Part shown: piece by piece, positions 32,746-42,116 of the stretch
Layout: the number at the start of each line of letters is the position of its first letter
How positions within the stretch are numbered: position 1 is the stretch's first letter
Source: CBDUBS01 sp965365445
GTDB lineage: Bacteria > Bacteroidota > Rhodothermia > Rhodothermales > DASSAV01
DNA: 42,156 bases
Assembly (NCBI GenBank): GCA_965365445.1
Contig: CBDUBS010000007.1
Location: 1 to 42,156, forward strand
Reading direction: 5' to 3'
Made by a program: the position numbers and the translations under genes
Notes under the pieces: model-generated
What the model was told of the DNA's origin: nothing
The model's input: the letters and a program-made list of their open reading frames with translations, nothing else
Database searches by the model: none

Positions 32746-34185
32746 TCAGTCTACCCGACTCCTGATCCACGCTGAAATGAATTCGAGCGCGACAGGAGCA
32801 AAGGTTTCCTCGATCCGGCCATACTCCGCCACGGAACCCGTAGTAGCCGTCTGGAACAGGTGGTTGAGGCCGGTGAACACATGGATCGTAACGTCCTTAT
32901 TATCGGCTTCCAGGAGCGCCCGTTCGATGACTGGAAGGTTCTGACCCGCGTCTACCTGAAGGTCCTTTGATCCATTGAGGGCCAGGACGGGTATTTTCAC
33001 CTTCCGCAGAACGGGTTGCGGGTCGTACAACAGAAACGACCGGAACCAGGGAGACGCGACGGCTTTCGCCTGCGCCTCGACGAAGGCTTCCTCATTCTGT
33101 TCGTTCAGCCCCATAGACTCCCGAGCTTCAGGACTCATTTCCTGAATACTTCTTTTCATCTCTACGCGCACTTTCGCTTGAAGGGAATCAGGATTGTGCT
33201 CGTCTTTAACGATCGAAAAGATCCGGCGCTGGAGAACCTGATTGCGCTGAATCTGCCCGGTGGGCGCTCCTTCAGCTAACAGTTCGGATTGCCGCAGCAA
33301 AATCTGGTCGCCGGGAAGGGCCGGCGCCGCCAGAAGAACCAGAAAGTCCACTCTTCCATCGCGCGCCGCTACGGCCGGCGCAACGAGACCTCCTTCGCTG
33401 TGGCCGATGAGCCCCACGAAGCCAGTATCGATGATAGCCGTGCGGGTGTGCAGGTAGGAAACGGCTGCCCGGGCATCCGAAATGAATGATTCGATGGTTG
33501 CCTCTTCGAACGACCCCTCCGATGCGGCGACGCCCCGGTCGTCGTACCGGAGTACGGCAATTCCACTCCGCGTCAGGTGATCGGCAAGGACGAGAAAAGG
33601 CTTGTGGCCAAACAGTTGCTCATCTCTATCCTGCGGGCCGGACCCCGATAGCAGCACCACGGCGGGGACCGGAAGGTTCGACCGGGGTATCGTTAACGTT
33701 CCGGCAAGCGTTATCCCGTCTCCGGGGTTTTGAAAAGCCACTTCTTCAACGTGATAGGGATACGGAGGGCGAGGTTCCTGAGGGCGAAACGCCTGGCCCG
33801 AGTCCACCTCTTTTCTGAAGGTGAGCGGAAAGGATTGACCTCCCTGACGCCACGCGCCGTCGATTGTCTTGCCATCAGCGGCGAGGGTTCCCTCGTAATA
33901 AGCGTTCAGGTTCGGCAATTCGAGACGAACGCGCTTGCCGGATACGTCGATCTTCGAAACCGGAATGCCGGTTGCACCCTGGTCGGGGCTGTCGATGCCG
34001 GCTCGAAGCGCGCCATCCGGCGATTGGCTGATGTGCAAGACGAGAGTCAGGCCTCCTCCTGGAACCACGAGCTTGCCCCGCCATGTTCCGGTAACGGAAT
34101 CCGCCAGGGAAGAATCATCGTCCAGTTGAGCCAGAGAGGCGTGCCCCGTCGATCCGGCAAGGAGAACCATACATAACAGCAGCAT
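32746..34185 (-). CDS. Secreted alpha/beta hydrolase, serine-peptidase-like
   Basis: A 479-aa protein. Signal peptide MLLLCMVLLAGSTGHAS, then a beta-rich N-terminal domain (GTWRGKLVVPGGGLTLVLHI; AYYEGTLAADGKTIDGAW), then the alpha/beta-hydrolase domain with oxyanion GSGPQDRDE, nucleophile elbow GHSEGG, acid-residue region ALNGSKDLQV and the catalytic His in FTGLNHLFQ. This layout, with AVLRYDDRG, is that of the secreted peptidase/esterase group related to prolyl oligopeptidases. The frame opens to 34287, but ATG 34185 begins the signal peptide and avoids the next gene. Probably periplasmic; substrate unknown. Confidence 0.88.
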   Translation of the reverse strand: MLLLCMVLLAGSTGHASLAQLDDDSSLADSVTGTWRGKLVVPGGGLTLVLHISQSPDGALRAGIDSPDQGATGIPVSKIDVSGKRVRLELPNLNAYYEGTLAADGKTIDGAWRQGGQSFPLTFRKEVDSGQAFRPQEPRPPYPYHVEEVAFQNPGDGITLAGTLTIPRSNLPVPAVVLLSGSGPQDRDEQLFGHKPFLVLADHLTRSGIAVLRYDDRGVAASEGSFEEATIESFISDARAAVSYLHTRTAIIDTGFVGLIGHSEGGLVAPAVAARDGRVDFLVLLAAPALPGDQILLRQSELLAEGAPTGQIQRNQVLQRRIFSIVKDEHNPDSLQAKVRVEMKRSIQEMSPEARESMGLNEQNEEAFVEAQAKAVASPWFRSFLLYDPQPVLRKVKIPVLALNGSKDLQVDAGQNLPVIERALLEADNKDVTIHVFTGLNHLFQTATTGSVAEYGRIEETFAPVALEFISAWIRSRVD

Positions 34186-34241
34186 AGATGCGGAAGGTTT
34201 TGTGGTCGAGCAGAATAACCGAACTCCACACCGCTGTTCCT

Positions 34242-34721
34242 TTAATAAAGGCTTATCTCTGCGGGTGCTTTGGTTCGCAACAGGCAATCTTCTTCAAGAA
34301 TGAGCCGTCTGTCTCTGGTCTGTATGTCGGCCATGAATGCGCGCGGATTATCCGGCCGCACGACGACGTGCTTCAACCGATCTCCCGCCCTGTAGTCGAT
34401 GCGCAACTTTTCAAGAGTGTACGAGGACGCATGGGATGTGGACCGCGTAGGACTGATCCGCTCTATGGACGATAGCGGAATGGCTTGCGTCGTCCACATG
34501 CCTCCCCCAATCGTCAGAACGTTCTCGTCCACCCGGTACCGCATGCCTGGAAACAGATAAAGAAGAGGCATCAGTCCGGCAACGACGAGGAGCAAGGCAA
34601 GAACAACCGACCACACAGACCACTCGCCGGCAACCACCCGAATGCCGAACCCGAACATGATTAGCGCTGCTACGGCGCTTACCAGGATCAGAAGCCTTTC
34701 GGATCTCGATCTGTATGTCAT
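34242..34721 (-). CDS. Membrane protein with PH-like domain
   Basis: A 159-aa protein. Two N-terminal hydrophobic helices (LLILVSAVAALIMFGFGIRV and VWSVVLALLLVVAGLMPLLYL) precede a small cytosolic beta domain (YRVDENVLTIGGGMWTTQAIPL, IERISPTRSTSHA, KLRIDYRAG) resembling the bacterial PH-like domain of the YdbS/YdbT type. Function unknown. It ends 56 nt before the hydrolase start on the same strand, so the two may be co-transcribed. Confidence 0.72.
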   Translation of the reverse strand: MTYRSRSERLLILVSAVAALIMFGFGIRVVAGEWSVWSVVLALLLVVAGLMPLLYLFPGMRYRVDENVLTIGGGMWTTQAIPLSSIERISPTRSTSHASSYTLEKLRIDYRAGDRLKHVVVRPDNPRAFMADIQTRDRRLILEEDCLLRTKAPAEISLY

Positions 34722-35014
34722 GGCATTACAGAGTCAACGGCAGGGCCTGTAGCGCGGACGACACACGCCCGGATCGGTACGGCCAGGCTCCCCCGACGAC
34801 TACACGTGTGAAAAAGCAACGCAATGTGGGATAAAATAGCCTGCCCCCGACAGCAAGGCAATCGTCTTCCGGATATGATACCGCGCGTCTACCTGCCGGA
34901 TCGACGGGCGTGTATACGGCAACAAATGACCTTCCGGACGGGGGTTTTCCTGCAAAGGAATGGATGCATCATATACCCGCTCCTGTTGATGGGTGCTCCA
35001 GAATAAAATCTGCC

Positions 35015-36016
35015 CTATGGTGGCGCGCCACAGGAATCTCCTTCCTCATTATCAACCAGTGTGGGCACGGCGTCGGAGGTTATTTCCATTACGGGGGCGG
35101 GGAGAACGAGCGAGGCGATAATGGAAACGCCCAGAACGAGCGCTATAAAGAACAGCGACCAGCTGATCGGAATGTGATACACATCGGTCAGCAGCATCTT
35201 CGTCCCGACGAACACCAGCACGATGGAAAGGCCGGCCTTCAGATAGTGGAACTGCTCTATCACTCCGGCCAGAAGGAAGTACAGCGCCCGAAGGCCGAGT
35301 ATGGCAAAAATGTTCGATGTGTAAACGAGAAAGGTGTCCTGCGTGACGGCGAATACCGCCGGAATCGAATCGACCGCGAAAATCAGATCGGTGGTTTCCA
35401 CCATAACCAGTACGACGAACAGAGGCGTAACGGCCCAGCGTGCGGCGCCGCCGTTTTCGGTGGATTCCCGCACGAAGAAGTGCTGGCCGTGATAAAAATG
35501 CGTGACGCGTACGGCCCGGCGCACCAGCCGAAGGACCGGGTTGGCCTCAGGCTCGATGTTGTCGTCTTTTTGAAAGGCCATTCGGATCCCCGTTATCACC
35601 AGAAAGCCCCCAAACACATACATGATCCAGTGAAAACGGCTGATCAGAAACGCGCCCGCGCCAATCATCGCTCCACGCATGAACAGCGCACCCAGGATTC
35701 CCCAGAACAATACCCGGTGCTGGTATTTAGCTGGAACTTTGAAATAGGTGAAAATGAGGACGAATACGAAAATGTTATCGACGGAGAGGGCCTTCTCGAT
35801 GAGATAGCCGGTCAGGAACTCCAGGCCGGCTCGCGGACCCATGTAGTGATAGATGCCGAAATTGAACAGCAGCGCCAGAGAAACCCACACGACAGTCCAG
35901 ATAGCCGCTTCAGAAATAGCGACCTGGTGTGCTTTCCGATGGAAAATGCCCAGATCCACCGCCAGCATCACCAGTACGAACGCATTGAATCCTACCCAGA
36001 GCCAGATGTGATTCAA
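35015..36016 (-). CDS. TerC family integral membrane protein (Alx-like)
   Basis: A 333-aa polytopic protein with the Alx/TerC signatures GYLIEKALSVDNIFVFVLIF and VETTDLIFAVDSIPAVFAV, whose acidic residues in the membrane suit metal-ion transport. Alx relatives export Mn(II) and respond to alkaline pH. The start is TTG at 36016, since no ATG or GTG exists upstream in frame; AAGAGG at 7 nt before it makes a good ribosome-binding site, and the next in-frame ATG would lose half of the first helix. No yybP-ykoY or PRE manganese riboswitch was recognised in the 250-odd nt upstream. Confidence 0.9.
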   Translation of the reverse strand: MNHIWLWVGFNAFVLVMLAVDLGIFHRKAHQVAISEAAIWTVVWVSLALLFNFGIYHYMGPRAGLEFLTGYLIEKALSVDNIFVFVLIFTYFKVPAKYQHRVLFWGILGALFMRGAMIGAGAFLISRFHWIMYVFGGFLVITGIRMAFQKDDNIEPEANPVLRLVRRAVRVTHFYHGQHFFVRESTENGGAARWAVTPLFVVLVMVETTDLIFAVDSIPAVFAVTQDTFLVYTSNIFAILGLRALYFLLAGVIEQFHYLKAGLSIVLVFVGTKMLLTDVYHIPISWSLFFIALVLGVSIIASLVLPAPVMEITSDAVPTLVDNEEGDSCGAPP

Positions 36017-36274
36017 GATCAGACCTCTTTGCCGTGCTTTACCAACCGGTGCAAAACGGGAGGAGGGATGTCATGTTCCTGTACTACGGATGCGTTTTCG
36101 GCACAGAAACCGTTGCCGGTTTGCTTCGCAAGGAGCGCCTCGGCCGGCCTAACCGAAAGAGTACGGTGAATTAGTTGGCGGCTTCACGAAATCCTCAAAA
36201 ACGTGCGTATTTATATCACAGATCCAGTTTAATGATAATTGGTATACGGAACGACCATACCGGCCCTTCCTCTC

Positions 36275-36466
36275 ATGAAAAGACACCCGCGATCCGTTTC
36301 TACTCCCGTCTCACTTCGGCTGGCGCTGACCGCCTATTACTTACAGATCGCCCGGGACATCTGCGGAAATGGCCTGGACGTTGAGGAGGTAGAGGCGTTG
36401 TCTGCGTATATGAAAGAGGTGTACGTCTGTCCCTCCCTTACCCTTTCCGGCCGACGGGCCAACTAA
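36275..36466 (+). CDS. Possible small protein, 63 aa
   Basis: Unrecognised and uncertain. MKRHPRSVSTPVSLRLALTA, then an amphipathic stretch with DICGNGLDVEEVEALSAYMK that looks like a genuine helix pair, and a short tail. It lies in the divergent gap between TerC and the outer-membrane protein. A frame 36 nt longer (ATG 36239) is possible. No ribosome-binding site or recognised family supports it. Confidence 0.35.
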   Translation: MKRHPRSVSTPVSLRLALTAYYLQIARDICGNGLDVEEVEALSAYMKEVYVCPSLTLSGRRAN

Positions 36467-36669
36467 CGATAGCGCAACCACAGGGATAGATTTCCGCCAC
36501 ACGGAGCGGAAATCCGGTTTTTACTGCGCATCTCGAATTACTTCTGCATCATTTCTTAATACCGGATTCGTACCGCCGATAAAGAGTACGGTCGCTCGTC
36601 GTGCTTCCATCTTCGGATTGCCGGGCCGCCGCTACGTCCACGATCTTCCAGGTTTCCGGAGGCAAAATC

Positions 36670-37356
36670 ATGATCCGAGCGATACTCATCGTCAGTCTGC
36701 TGGTTCTCTCACTGCCCTCCATTCTTCGAGCGCAACCATCCATTTCGGGTGGCATCGAATTTTTGAACCGATACGAATGGCGTGGCTTTTCCATTACCGA
36801 AACGCCGGTCGTTCAACCCGGCGTCGAAACGTCTCTGGGGAGGTTTTCGATCGCTCTATGGGGGTCGGCCGCCTTTACAGACCGATCCGCCACGGCGGAG
36901 TTCGACGAGGTCGATCTCGATGTGAGTTATACAGCCCCCCTCGGGAGACTGGGCGAGTTCACGGGAGGGGCCTCTTTGTATACCTATCCGCACCAGCGCC
37001 GCTTCTCTTTGAAAAACCACACCTCTCCGGAGTTTTACGTCGCAGTGGCTCCGGCCATGCCGCTTTCTCCGGAAGTGGCTGTGTACTACGACGCCAACCT
37101 GGGAGACGGGTTCTACGCGTCACTGAGCATCGGACCGGAAGCAGCCATACTCGGACAGGTTTTTTCACTCGAGGGCCTCGCCGGCTATAACATCAACCAG
37201 TTCGGTGTGGAGGCCGGATTCAGCCATCTCGATCTATCCTTATCCACTTCCATTGATCTGAAACTCGTGGCCGTTTCCCCACGGGTGATATTCGCCCGGA
37301 CGTTTATCGATGTAATGAGCGATCGTTTCCTGTTCGGCCTTTCCGTACGGCGTTGA
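36670..37356 (+). CDS. Outer-membrane porin-like protein, TorF-like
   Basis: A 228-aa protein. Signal peptide MIRAILIVSLLVLSLPSI with cleavage after RAQ, then beta-barrel-like strands: SISGGIEFLNRYEWRGFSIT, VQPGVETSLGRFSIALWG, EVDLDVSYTAPLGRLGEFT, DANLGDGFYASLSIG and a C-terminal FLFGLSVRR. The RYEWRGF plus repeating aromatic ends of strands resemble the TorF-type putative porins. GGAGG lies 8 nt before the ATG at 36670; the frame opens 23 codons earlier, which would spoil the signal peptide. The ligand or cargo is unknown. The chemoreceptor gene follows on the same strand. Confidence 0.72.
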   Translation: MIRAILIVSLLVLSLPSILRAQPSISGGIEFLNRYEWRGFSITETPVVQPGVETSLGRFSIALWGSAAFTDRSATAEFDEVDLDVSYTAPLGRLGEFTGGASLYTYPHQRRFSLKNHTSPEFYVAVAPAMPLSPEVAVYYDANLGDGFYASLSIGPEAAILGQVFSLEGLAGYNINQFGVEAGFSHLDLSLSTSIDLKLVAVSPRVIFARTFIDVMSDRFLFGLSVRR

Positions 37357-37394
37357 GACCAACCGTTTACGAACCCTCTATATTTCGGCATAAC

Positions 37395-39329
37395 ATGGAA
37401 ACTCCGGGTATCGGCGCCAGGAGAAGTATACGCCGGCAGATCGTACGTATGGCGGCGGGTGTGACTGCCGTCATCGTGGCTGCCTTCAGCCTTATCGGTT
37501 ACGTGCAGGAACGACGTAACGAAATGAGCCGGATCGACGCAGCCCTCAAACACGCAGCCTATGCCACCGTGGCCCTGTATGGCCTTGAATTTCATGACAG
37601 GATCACCGGGCCCGCAAGTTTGCCGGACGAGGACTATCAAGAAAGTGTACGTCGGCTCTCCATGCTGGCTCAGGACATCGGGGTAACCTATGTGTATACG
37701 ATGGTTCAGGAAGGGAATTCCGTATTTTTCGTAACGCAGAGTGCAACGGCTGAAGAACTGGAGGCCGGAGACATCGAGTCCTTTTACCAGAGCTATGATG
37801 AAGCCAGCTCCAGTGTCCATGAAGCATTTGCCGGAACGGATATTGTTTTCGATGAAGCGAAGGACCGATGGGGGTTTTTCCGTACCGTTCTGATACCTTT
37901 TCGGACCGGCAGCGGGCGAACATTTGTCGCAGGCGCCGATATCGACATGAGCCTCGTTGAGCAAGCGGCGCTAAAAGTGCTCCTCCGATCGCTGGGTATC
38001 GGGCTGATATTGTTTTTCGTTGTCTCGCTGACGGCAGCCGCCGTTGCCGGGCGCCTCGCGGCGCCTCTCGTCCAGCTGAGCGCCATAATTGAAGCATTGA
38101 TCAACAGCGGACTGGTGCTGGACGAGAAAAGGCGCACCCAACTGGCCGCTCTGGCTGGCGGCCGCACTTATGAGACGGCCACACTGGCACACAGCTTCGA
38201 CCTCCTGACGAAGCACCTTCAGGAAGCATTAAACACGCTTCGGATAGCAAAGGAACACGTTGAAGAACGGGTGCGAGAAGCAACGCAGGAACTGGCCGGA
38301 CAGAAAGAGTATCTTTCACGGAGTATCTCCCGGATACTTTGCGAAATGGGTCGACTGGCCGAGGGCGACTTAAACGCCCGGCTCGAGGTGACGGGTGACG
38401 ATGAGATTTCCAGTCTGAGCATCGGCTTCAATCATGCCGTGGACCGAATGCGCCATGTAATGAGTCGTTTGAGTGAGACGATCGAGCGGACGGCAAACAT
38501 TACGAGCGAAGTTGACGCTCTGACTACCGAATTGTCGGATAAGGCCCGGAAGCAGTCGGCTCTGGCACAGGATGTACATGCTGTTGTTGAAAGCATGGTC
38601 ACATCCATTCAAAATAGTTCGGAAAATGCAGCCCGAGCATCTCATCTGGCGCTGGAGAACGGCCGGGTTGCCGGCGAAGGAGGTGAGGTCGTACGTCATA
38701 CCACATCGAAAATCCGTCGTATCGCCGGGACGACGCAGACCTCATCGGAAAGCATCCAGCGGCTCGACGAAACAAGCATTCGGATCGGAGAAATCGTTGA
38801 CCTGATTCACGCCATTTCGGAGCAGACCCATTTGCTGGCCCTCAACGCAGCAATCGAAGCCGCCCGGGCGGGTGATCAGGGACGCGGCTTTGCCGTCGTT
38901 GCAGACGAAGTGAGGAAGCTCTCGGAGCGCACGAAAGAGGCCACCCGATCGGTTTCTGAAATGGTAAGCTCTCTACAAGACGACACGAGCCGGGCGACCG
39001 GACTGTTCGAGCAGGGAATGCGAGAAGTATCCGAAGGGCTGGAACTGGCCGACCGCGCCGGAGAGGCGATGAATCTGATCGTGAAACAGGCACGAAGTGC
39101 ATCCGAAACAGCCGGTCATATCGCAACGATGAGCGACCGGCAAGCCGAGCAAAGCCGGGTGATATTCGACAAAGTCGATAGTATATCGACTTCCTCTCGT
39201 AATGCGGCCGGAGACATCGAACGCGTATCTGAGGCAGTACGCGTGCTCAATGACCTGACGAGAGAATTGTTGGATTTACAGTCCCAATTTCAGGTATGCA
39301 CCCTGGGCCGCCCGCTTGAAACCGCTTGA
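37395..39329 (+). CDS. Methyl-accepting chemotaxis protein
   Basis: A 644-aa transmembrane chemoreceptor. First span about residues 17-37 (RMAAGVTAVIVAAFSLIGYV), periplasmic sensor about 40-190, second span about 196-219 (LLRSLGIGLILFFVVSLTAA), HAMP region, a second HAMP-like unit near 317-356 (MGRLAEGDLNARLEVTGDDE), and the cytosolic signalling hairpin whose tip is at about 472-511 (ISEQTHLLALNAAIEAARAG, then GRGFAVVADEVRKLSERT). The usual QTN at the tip is QTH here. The start is ATG 37395; the frame opens at a TTG overlapping the upstream stop. Only one chemotaxis gene is seen in the window. The sensor ligand is unknown. Confidence 0.94.
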   Translation: METPGIGARRSIRRQIVRMAAGVTAVIVAAFSLIGYVQERRNEMSRIDAALKHAAYATVALYGLEFHDRITGPASLPDEDYQESVRRLSMLAQDIGVTYVYTMVQEGNSVFFVTQSATAEELEAGDIESFYQSYDEASSSVHEAFAGTDIVFDEAKDRWGFFRTVLIPFRTGSGRTFVAGADIDMSLVEQAALKVLLRSLGIGLILFFVVSLTAAAVAGRLAAPLVQLSAIIEALINSGLVLDEKRRTQLAALAGGRTYETATLAHSFDLLTKHLQEALNTLRIAKEHVEERVREATQELAGQKEYLSRSISRILCEMGRLAEGDLNARLEVTGDDEISSLSIGFNHAVDRMRHVMSRLSETIERTANITSEVDALTTELSDKARKQSALAQDVHAVVESMVTSIQNSSENAARASHLALENGRVAGEGGEVVRHTTSKIRRIAGTTQTSSESIQRLDETSIRIGEIVDLIHAISEQTHLLALNAAIEAARAGDQGRGFAVVADEVRKLSERTKEATRSVSEMVSSLQDDTSRATGLFEQGMREVSEGLELADRAGEAMNLIVKQARSASETAGHIATMSDRQAEQSRVIFDKVDSISTSSRNAAGDIERVSEAVRVLNDLTRELLDLQSQFQVCTLGRPLETA

Positions 39330-39352
39330 GTGACAGGCTGATCCGCCGTCTA

Positions 39353-39592
39353 TCACTCGCTCGTGTAGAGCCACTCCGGCACGAACAGCAGCACATCGTT
39401 CTTCGCTTCATTGTAAATCCGGTCATAGTGCTCCTTCAACTCCTTTAGCACCGTATTGACCTCCCTGCCTTCGAGACTGGCGATGATCCGGGCCTGGGCA
39501 TACATCGAAACGATGGCTCTTGCCCGGAGATCGACCAGCTCGCCAAACAACTGATTGGCGGCAATTTCGAGTACTTCGGTTCCCTTGTCCAT
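39353..39592 (-). CDS. Small helical hypothetical protein, 79 aa
   Basis: Unrecognised. Almost entirely helical by composition (GTEVLEIAANQLFGELVDLR, then VNTVLKELKEHYDRIYNEA) with a short C-terminal LLFVPEWLYTSE. No membrane span or signal. It is a convergent neighbour of the chemoreceptor (23-nt gap). Charge and periodicity support a real protein; function unknown. Confidence 0.6.
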   Translation of the reverse strand: MDKGTEVLEIAANQLFGELVDLRARAIVSMYAQARIIASLEGREVNTVLKELKEHYDRIYNEAKNDVLLFVPEWLYTSE

Positions 39593-39705
39593 GTTCTGTA
39601 GCGAGCCGTGTTTACATTACAGCGGAGTATCAGTGAGGCAAAATAAGACAAACTGGTTTAAGAGCGCCCTGTAAAGGCCGATACTTGATGAAGCGGACAG
39701 GGTGA

Positions 39706-39762
39706 TGCAGCCCCTCCCTGCTCGCATCGCAGCCCTTGGTGTCCACTTCCACCGGGGCTGCA
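39706..39762. repeat. Inverted repeat with perfect 9-bp arms
   Basis: TGCAGCCCC / GGGGCTGCA arms with a 39-nt intervening sequence in the 250-nt gap between the small helical gene and the PmtA-like gene. An inner GGTG/CACC pairing is possible. No T-tract on either strand, so it is not a standard terminator; a transcript hairpin or a repeat remnant are both possible. Confidence 0.4.
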
Positions 39763-39842
39763 ATCGTATGGGGACGCCCGTATTTTAAGGACACTCGTTT
39801 CGAGTCTATTCCGCGGCTACCGAGCAGTTGCGAACCACCGGC

Positions 39843-40439
39843 TCAGGCAGCGTTCTGAGAACGAATATCCACCCCGTTTTTTTGTGCTTCATAAACGCGC
39901 AGCGGCGGGGCGTTCAGAATGACGAACTCGGAACCAACCTTGTAGAAATAACGGCGCAGGTGGTTTTGCAGATGCTCGTCGGCCTGCCAGAAGGTTTGGT
40001 ACGCCAGGAATTTTCCTCCCGGCTCCAGCACTTCGTAGCTCTGCCGCACCAGGTCATCGCGGTGTTTGTCGGGTAGCCACGAAAAGGGAATTCCGGAAAG
40101 GATATACGAGGCCCTGCTTACGCCCTGGGATTGGAGAATCTGCTTTACATTCCTGACATCGTCGTGGCAGACCACCACCCTGGGGTCCCTGAATGTTCTG
40201 CGAAGTATATCTACAAAGTTTTCGTTCAGTTCTATAAGGATCAGTTTCGAGTTGGCGGGCAGATGATCCAGAAGATATCGTGTAATGATGCCTGTCCCCG
40301 GTCCAAATTCAACTACCACCCTGGCCGAGGAAAAATCCATCTTCTCGGCTAAACGATTTATCCCGAAAGCGGATGTCGGCGTGATGGAAGCAACGTTGCG
40401 ATCCTTGATGAAGTTCTTGATATAGGTCAGGGTGCTCAT
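39843..40439 (-). CDS. Class I methyltransferase, phospholipid N-methyltransferase (PmtA)-like
   Basis: A 198-aa single-domain SAM methyltransferase with motif I VVVEFGPGTGIITRYLLDHL, acidic strand ILIELNENFV, and the SGIPFSWLPDK segment seen in PmtA/rRNA adenine dimethylase-like proteins. The N-terminal TYIKNFIKDRNVASITPTSA matches PmtA start patterns, where an amphipathic helix touches the membrane. It may methylate phosphatidylethanolamine, but the family also contains rRNA methylases, so this is inference. Next on the strand is rfbC, 160 nt upstream, with no clear operon link. Confidence 0.75.
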   Translation of the reverse strand: MSTLTYIKNFIKDRNVASITPTSAFGINRLAEKMDFSSARVVVEFGPGTGIITRYLLDHLPANSKLILIELNENFVDILRRTFRDPRVVVCHDDVRNVKQILQSQGVSRASYILSGIPFSWLPDKHRDDLVRQSYEVLEPGGKFLAYQTFWQADEHLQNHLRRYFYKVGSEFVILNAPPLRVYEAQKNGVDIRSQNAA

Positions 40440-40599
40440 TTGAAACAGAGTGGCAGTGACTCGGCTGATGGTTGAATGGCGCCAATGGGGGCCTGGTTTC
40501 CCCCATCAGGGTAAGCTATGTTACGACTGATACGTGTAGCAAGAGGTAACGAAATCGTATTCCAGAGGGCGGGCGAAACGGGTCCCCCTTGCTGAGCGA

Positions 40600-41136
40600 T
40601 CAGAAGAGGATATGGAGGGGAAGGGCCGATAGAGCCGGCAAGGCAGCATCCTTGGGCGAAACGACCGGCTCTGGAAGGGGCCATTCGATTGCCAGATCGG
40701 GGTCGTCCCAGCGTATCCCCTTTTCCGAAGCTTTATCGTAGAGAGCCGTGCATTTGTAATGCACGGTAGCATGTAAGCTGGTGACCTGAAACCCGTGGGC
40801 AAAACCGGATGGAATATACAGCTGGCGCAGGGTCTCCGAAGAGAGAGTGACCCCAACCCATTGGCCAAAGGTCGGGGATTGCGTACGAAGGTCTACGGCA
40901 ACGTCAAAAACCTCCCCTTCCATTACCGTAATCAGCTTTCCCTGTGGTGACGGGTTTTGAAAATGCAACCCTCTCAGAACACCACGGGCAGAGCGTGAGA
41001 GGTTATCCTGAACGAAGGCGGCCTCCAGATCATAACGCCGGTCGTTCCATATCTCCGCAAAAACGCCACGCTCATCAGGGTACAGGATCGGCTCGAACAG
41101 GATGACGCCGGTAAGATCTAGCTCGCGACGGTTCAT
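40600..41136 (-). CDS. rfbC: dTDP-4-dehydrorhamnose 3,5-epimerase
   Basis: A 178-aa cupin enzyme converting dTDP-4-keto-6-deoxyglucose to dTDP-4-keto-rhamnose in dTDP-L-rhamnose synthesis. Family residues are RGLHFQNPSPQGKLI (catalytic-base His58, Lys68), DVAVDLRTQSPTFGQWVGV, LYIPSGFAHGF, and YKCTALYD with the general-acid Tyr near 133. Length is normal. The ATG overlaps the rfbA stop (ATGA), so the two are translationally coupled. rfbB and rfbD are not in the window. Confidence 0.95.
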   Translation of the reverse strand: MNRRELDLTGVILFEPILYPDERGVFAEIWNDRRYDLEAAFVQDNLSRSARGVLRGLHFQNPSPQGKLITVMEGEVFDVAVDLRTQSPTFGQWVGVTLSSETLRQLYIPSGFAHGFQVTSLHATVHYKCTALYDKASEKGIRWDDPDLAIEWPLPEPVVSPKDAALPALSALPLHILF

Positions 41137-42014
41137 GCTTCTGCTGGATGCTCTCTCGAAAGGGCACGGAGGTATTCCCCATAGGTGTTCTCTCCCATTG
41201 CTTCACCCAGAGTACACAGGTCAGATGAAGAGATCCACCCCTGGCGCCAGGCAACCTCTTCCGGGCATCCCACCTTCATGCCTTGTCGGGCCTCGATAGT
41301 CTGGATGAACGAGGATGCTTGCTGGAGCGACTCGTGCGTTCCGGTGTCGAGCCAGGCCATTCCGCGTTGAAGTATCTCGACGGTTAGCTTACCTCTATCC
41401 AGATAAGCCTGGTTGATGTCGGTAATCTCGAGCTCACCGCGTGCGGAAGGACGAATCGACCGCGCTATTTCGGTTACCGTAGCGTCATAGAAATAGAGGC
41501 CGGTTACCGCGTACGGCGAGGCAGGATGCTTCGGTTTTTCCTCAATCCGAATAGCTCGAGCCTGTCCATCAAATTCAACGACACCGTATCGTTGGGGATC
41601 CTTCACAGGATAAGCAAAGATGCGCGCCCCCTGAGAAAGGCCGGCGGCTCGCGTCAATTTTTCCTGAAAACCGGCTCCGTAAAACACATTGTCGCCCAGA
41701 ATGAGGCAAACAGGGTTGCCGTGGATGAATTCCGCCCCGATCAGAAATGCCTGAGCTATGCCCTCCGGTGCGGGTTGCTCGGCATAGGCGAATCGCACGC
41801 CCCAGGCGCCGCCGTCGCCCAGTAAATCTCTGAAATGTGGCAGGTCGCGCGGTGTGGAAATGATCAGTATATCCCGGATGCCCGCCAGCATCAATGTCGA
41901 TACCGGGTAATAGATCATCGGCTTATCATAAACCGGCAAGAGTTGCTTGCTGACCACGGCCGTCGACGGCCACAGCCTCTTCCCCGCCCCCCCTGCCAGT
42001 ATGATGCCTTTCAT
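41133..42014 (-). CDS. rfbA: Glucose-1-phosphate thymidylyltransferase
   Basis: A 293-aa nucleotidyltransferase making dTDP-glucose, the first step to dTDP-L-rhamnose. Family features: MKGIILAGGAGKRLWPST (canonical GGSGTRLYP, here Lys and Trp variants), SKQLLPVYDKPMIYYPVSTL, LILGDNVFYG, VVEFDGQARAIRIEEKPKHP, GLYFYD, and ITDINQAYLDRG. Product feeds surface rhamnose for polysaccharide or glycoprotein. It is directly upstream of rfbC with an overlapping ATGA. A hairpin 102 nt upstream of its start probably ends the preceding minus-strand gene outside the window. Confidence 0.95.
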   Translation of the reverse strand: MKGIILAGGAGKRLWPSTAVVSKQLLPVYDKPMIYYPVSTLMLAGIRDILIISTPRDLPHFRDLLGDGGAWGVRFAYAEQPAPEGIAQAFLIGAEFIHGNPVCLILGDNVFYGAGFQEKLTRAAGLSQGARIFAYPVKDPQRYGVVEFDGQARAIRIEEKPKHPASPYAVTGLYFYDATVTEIARSIRPSARGELEITDINQAYLDRGKLTVEILQRGMAWLDTGTHESLQQASSFIQTIEARQGMKVGCPEEVAWRQGWISSSDLCTLGEAMGENTYGEYLRALSREHPAEA

Positions 42015-42116
42015 CGGGCCGAATACGCTTTTATAAACCGTGTTCTTGAATCATCCGCAAGATAGGCATGAGCCGGCAAACACACGAGGAACGCCACCGT
42101 AGCCCTGTATAAACGT

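Noticed and set aside
34910..36169. Long plus-strand open frame (about 419 codons) over the TerC gene
   Set aside because: Antisense shadow of a strongly conserved TerC/Alx protein; its own translation is low-complexity, charged and family-less.
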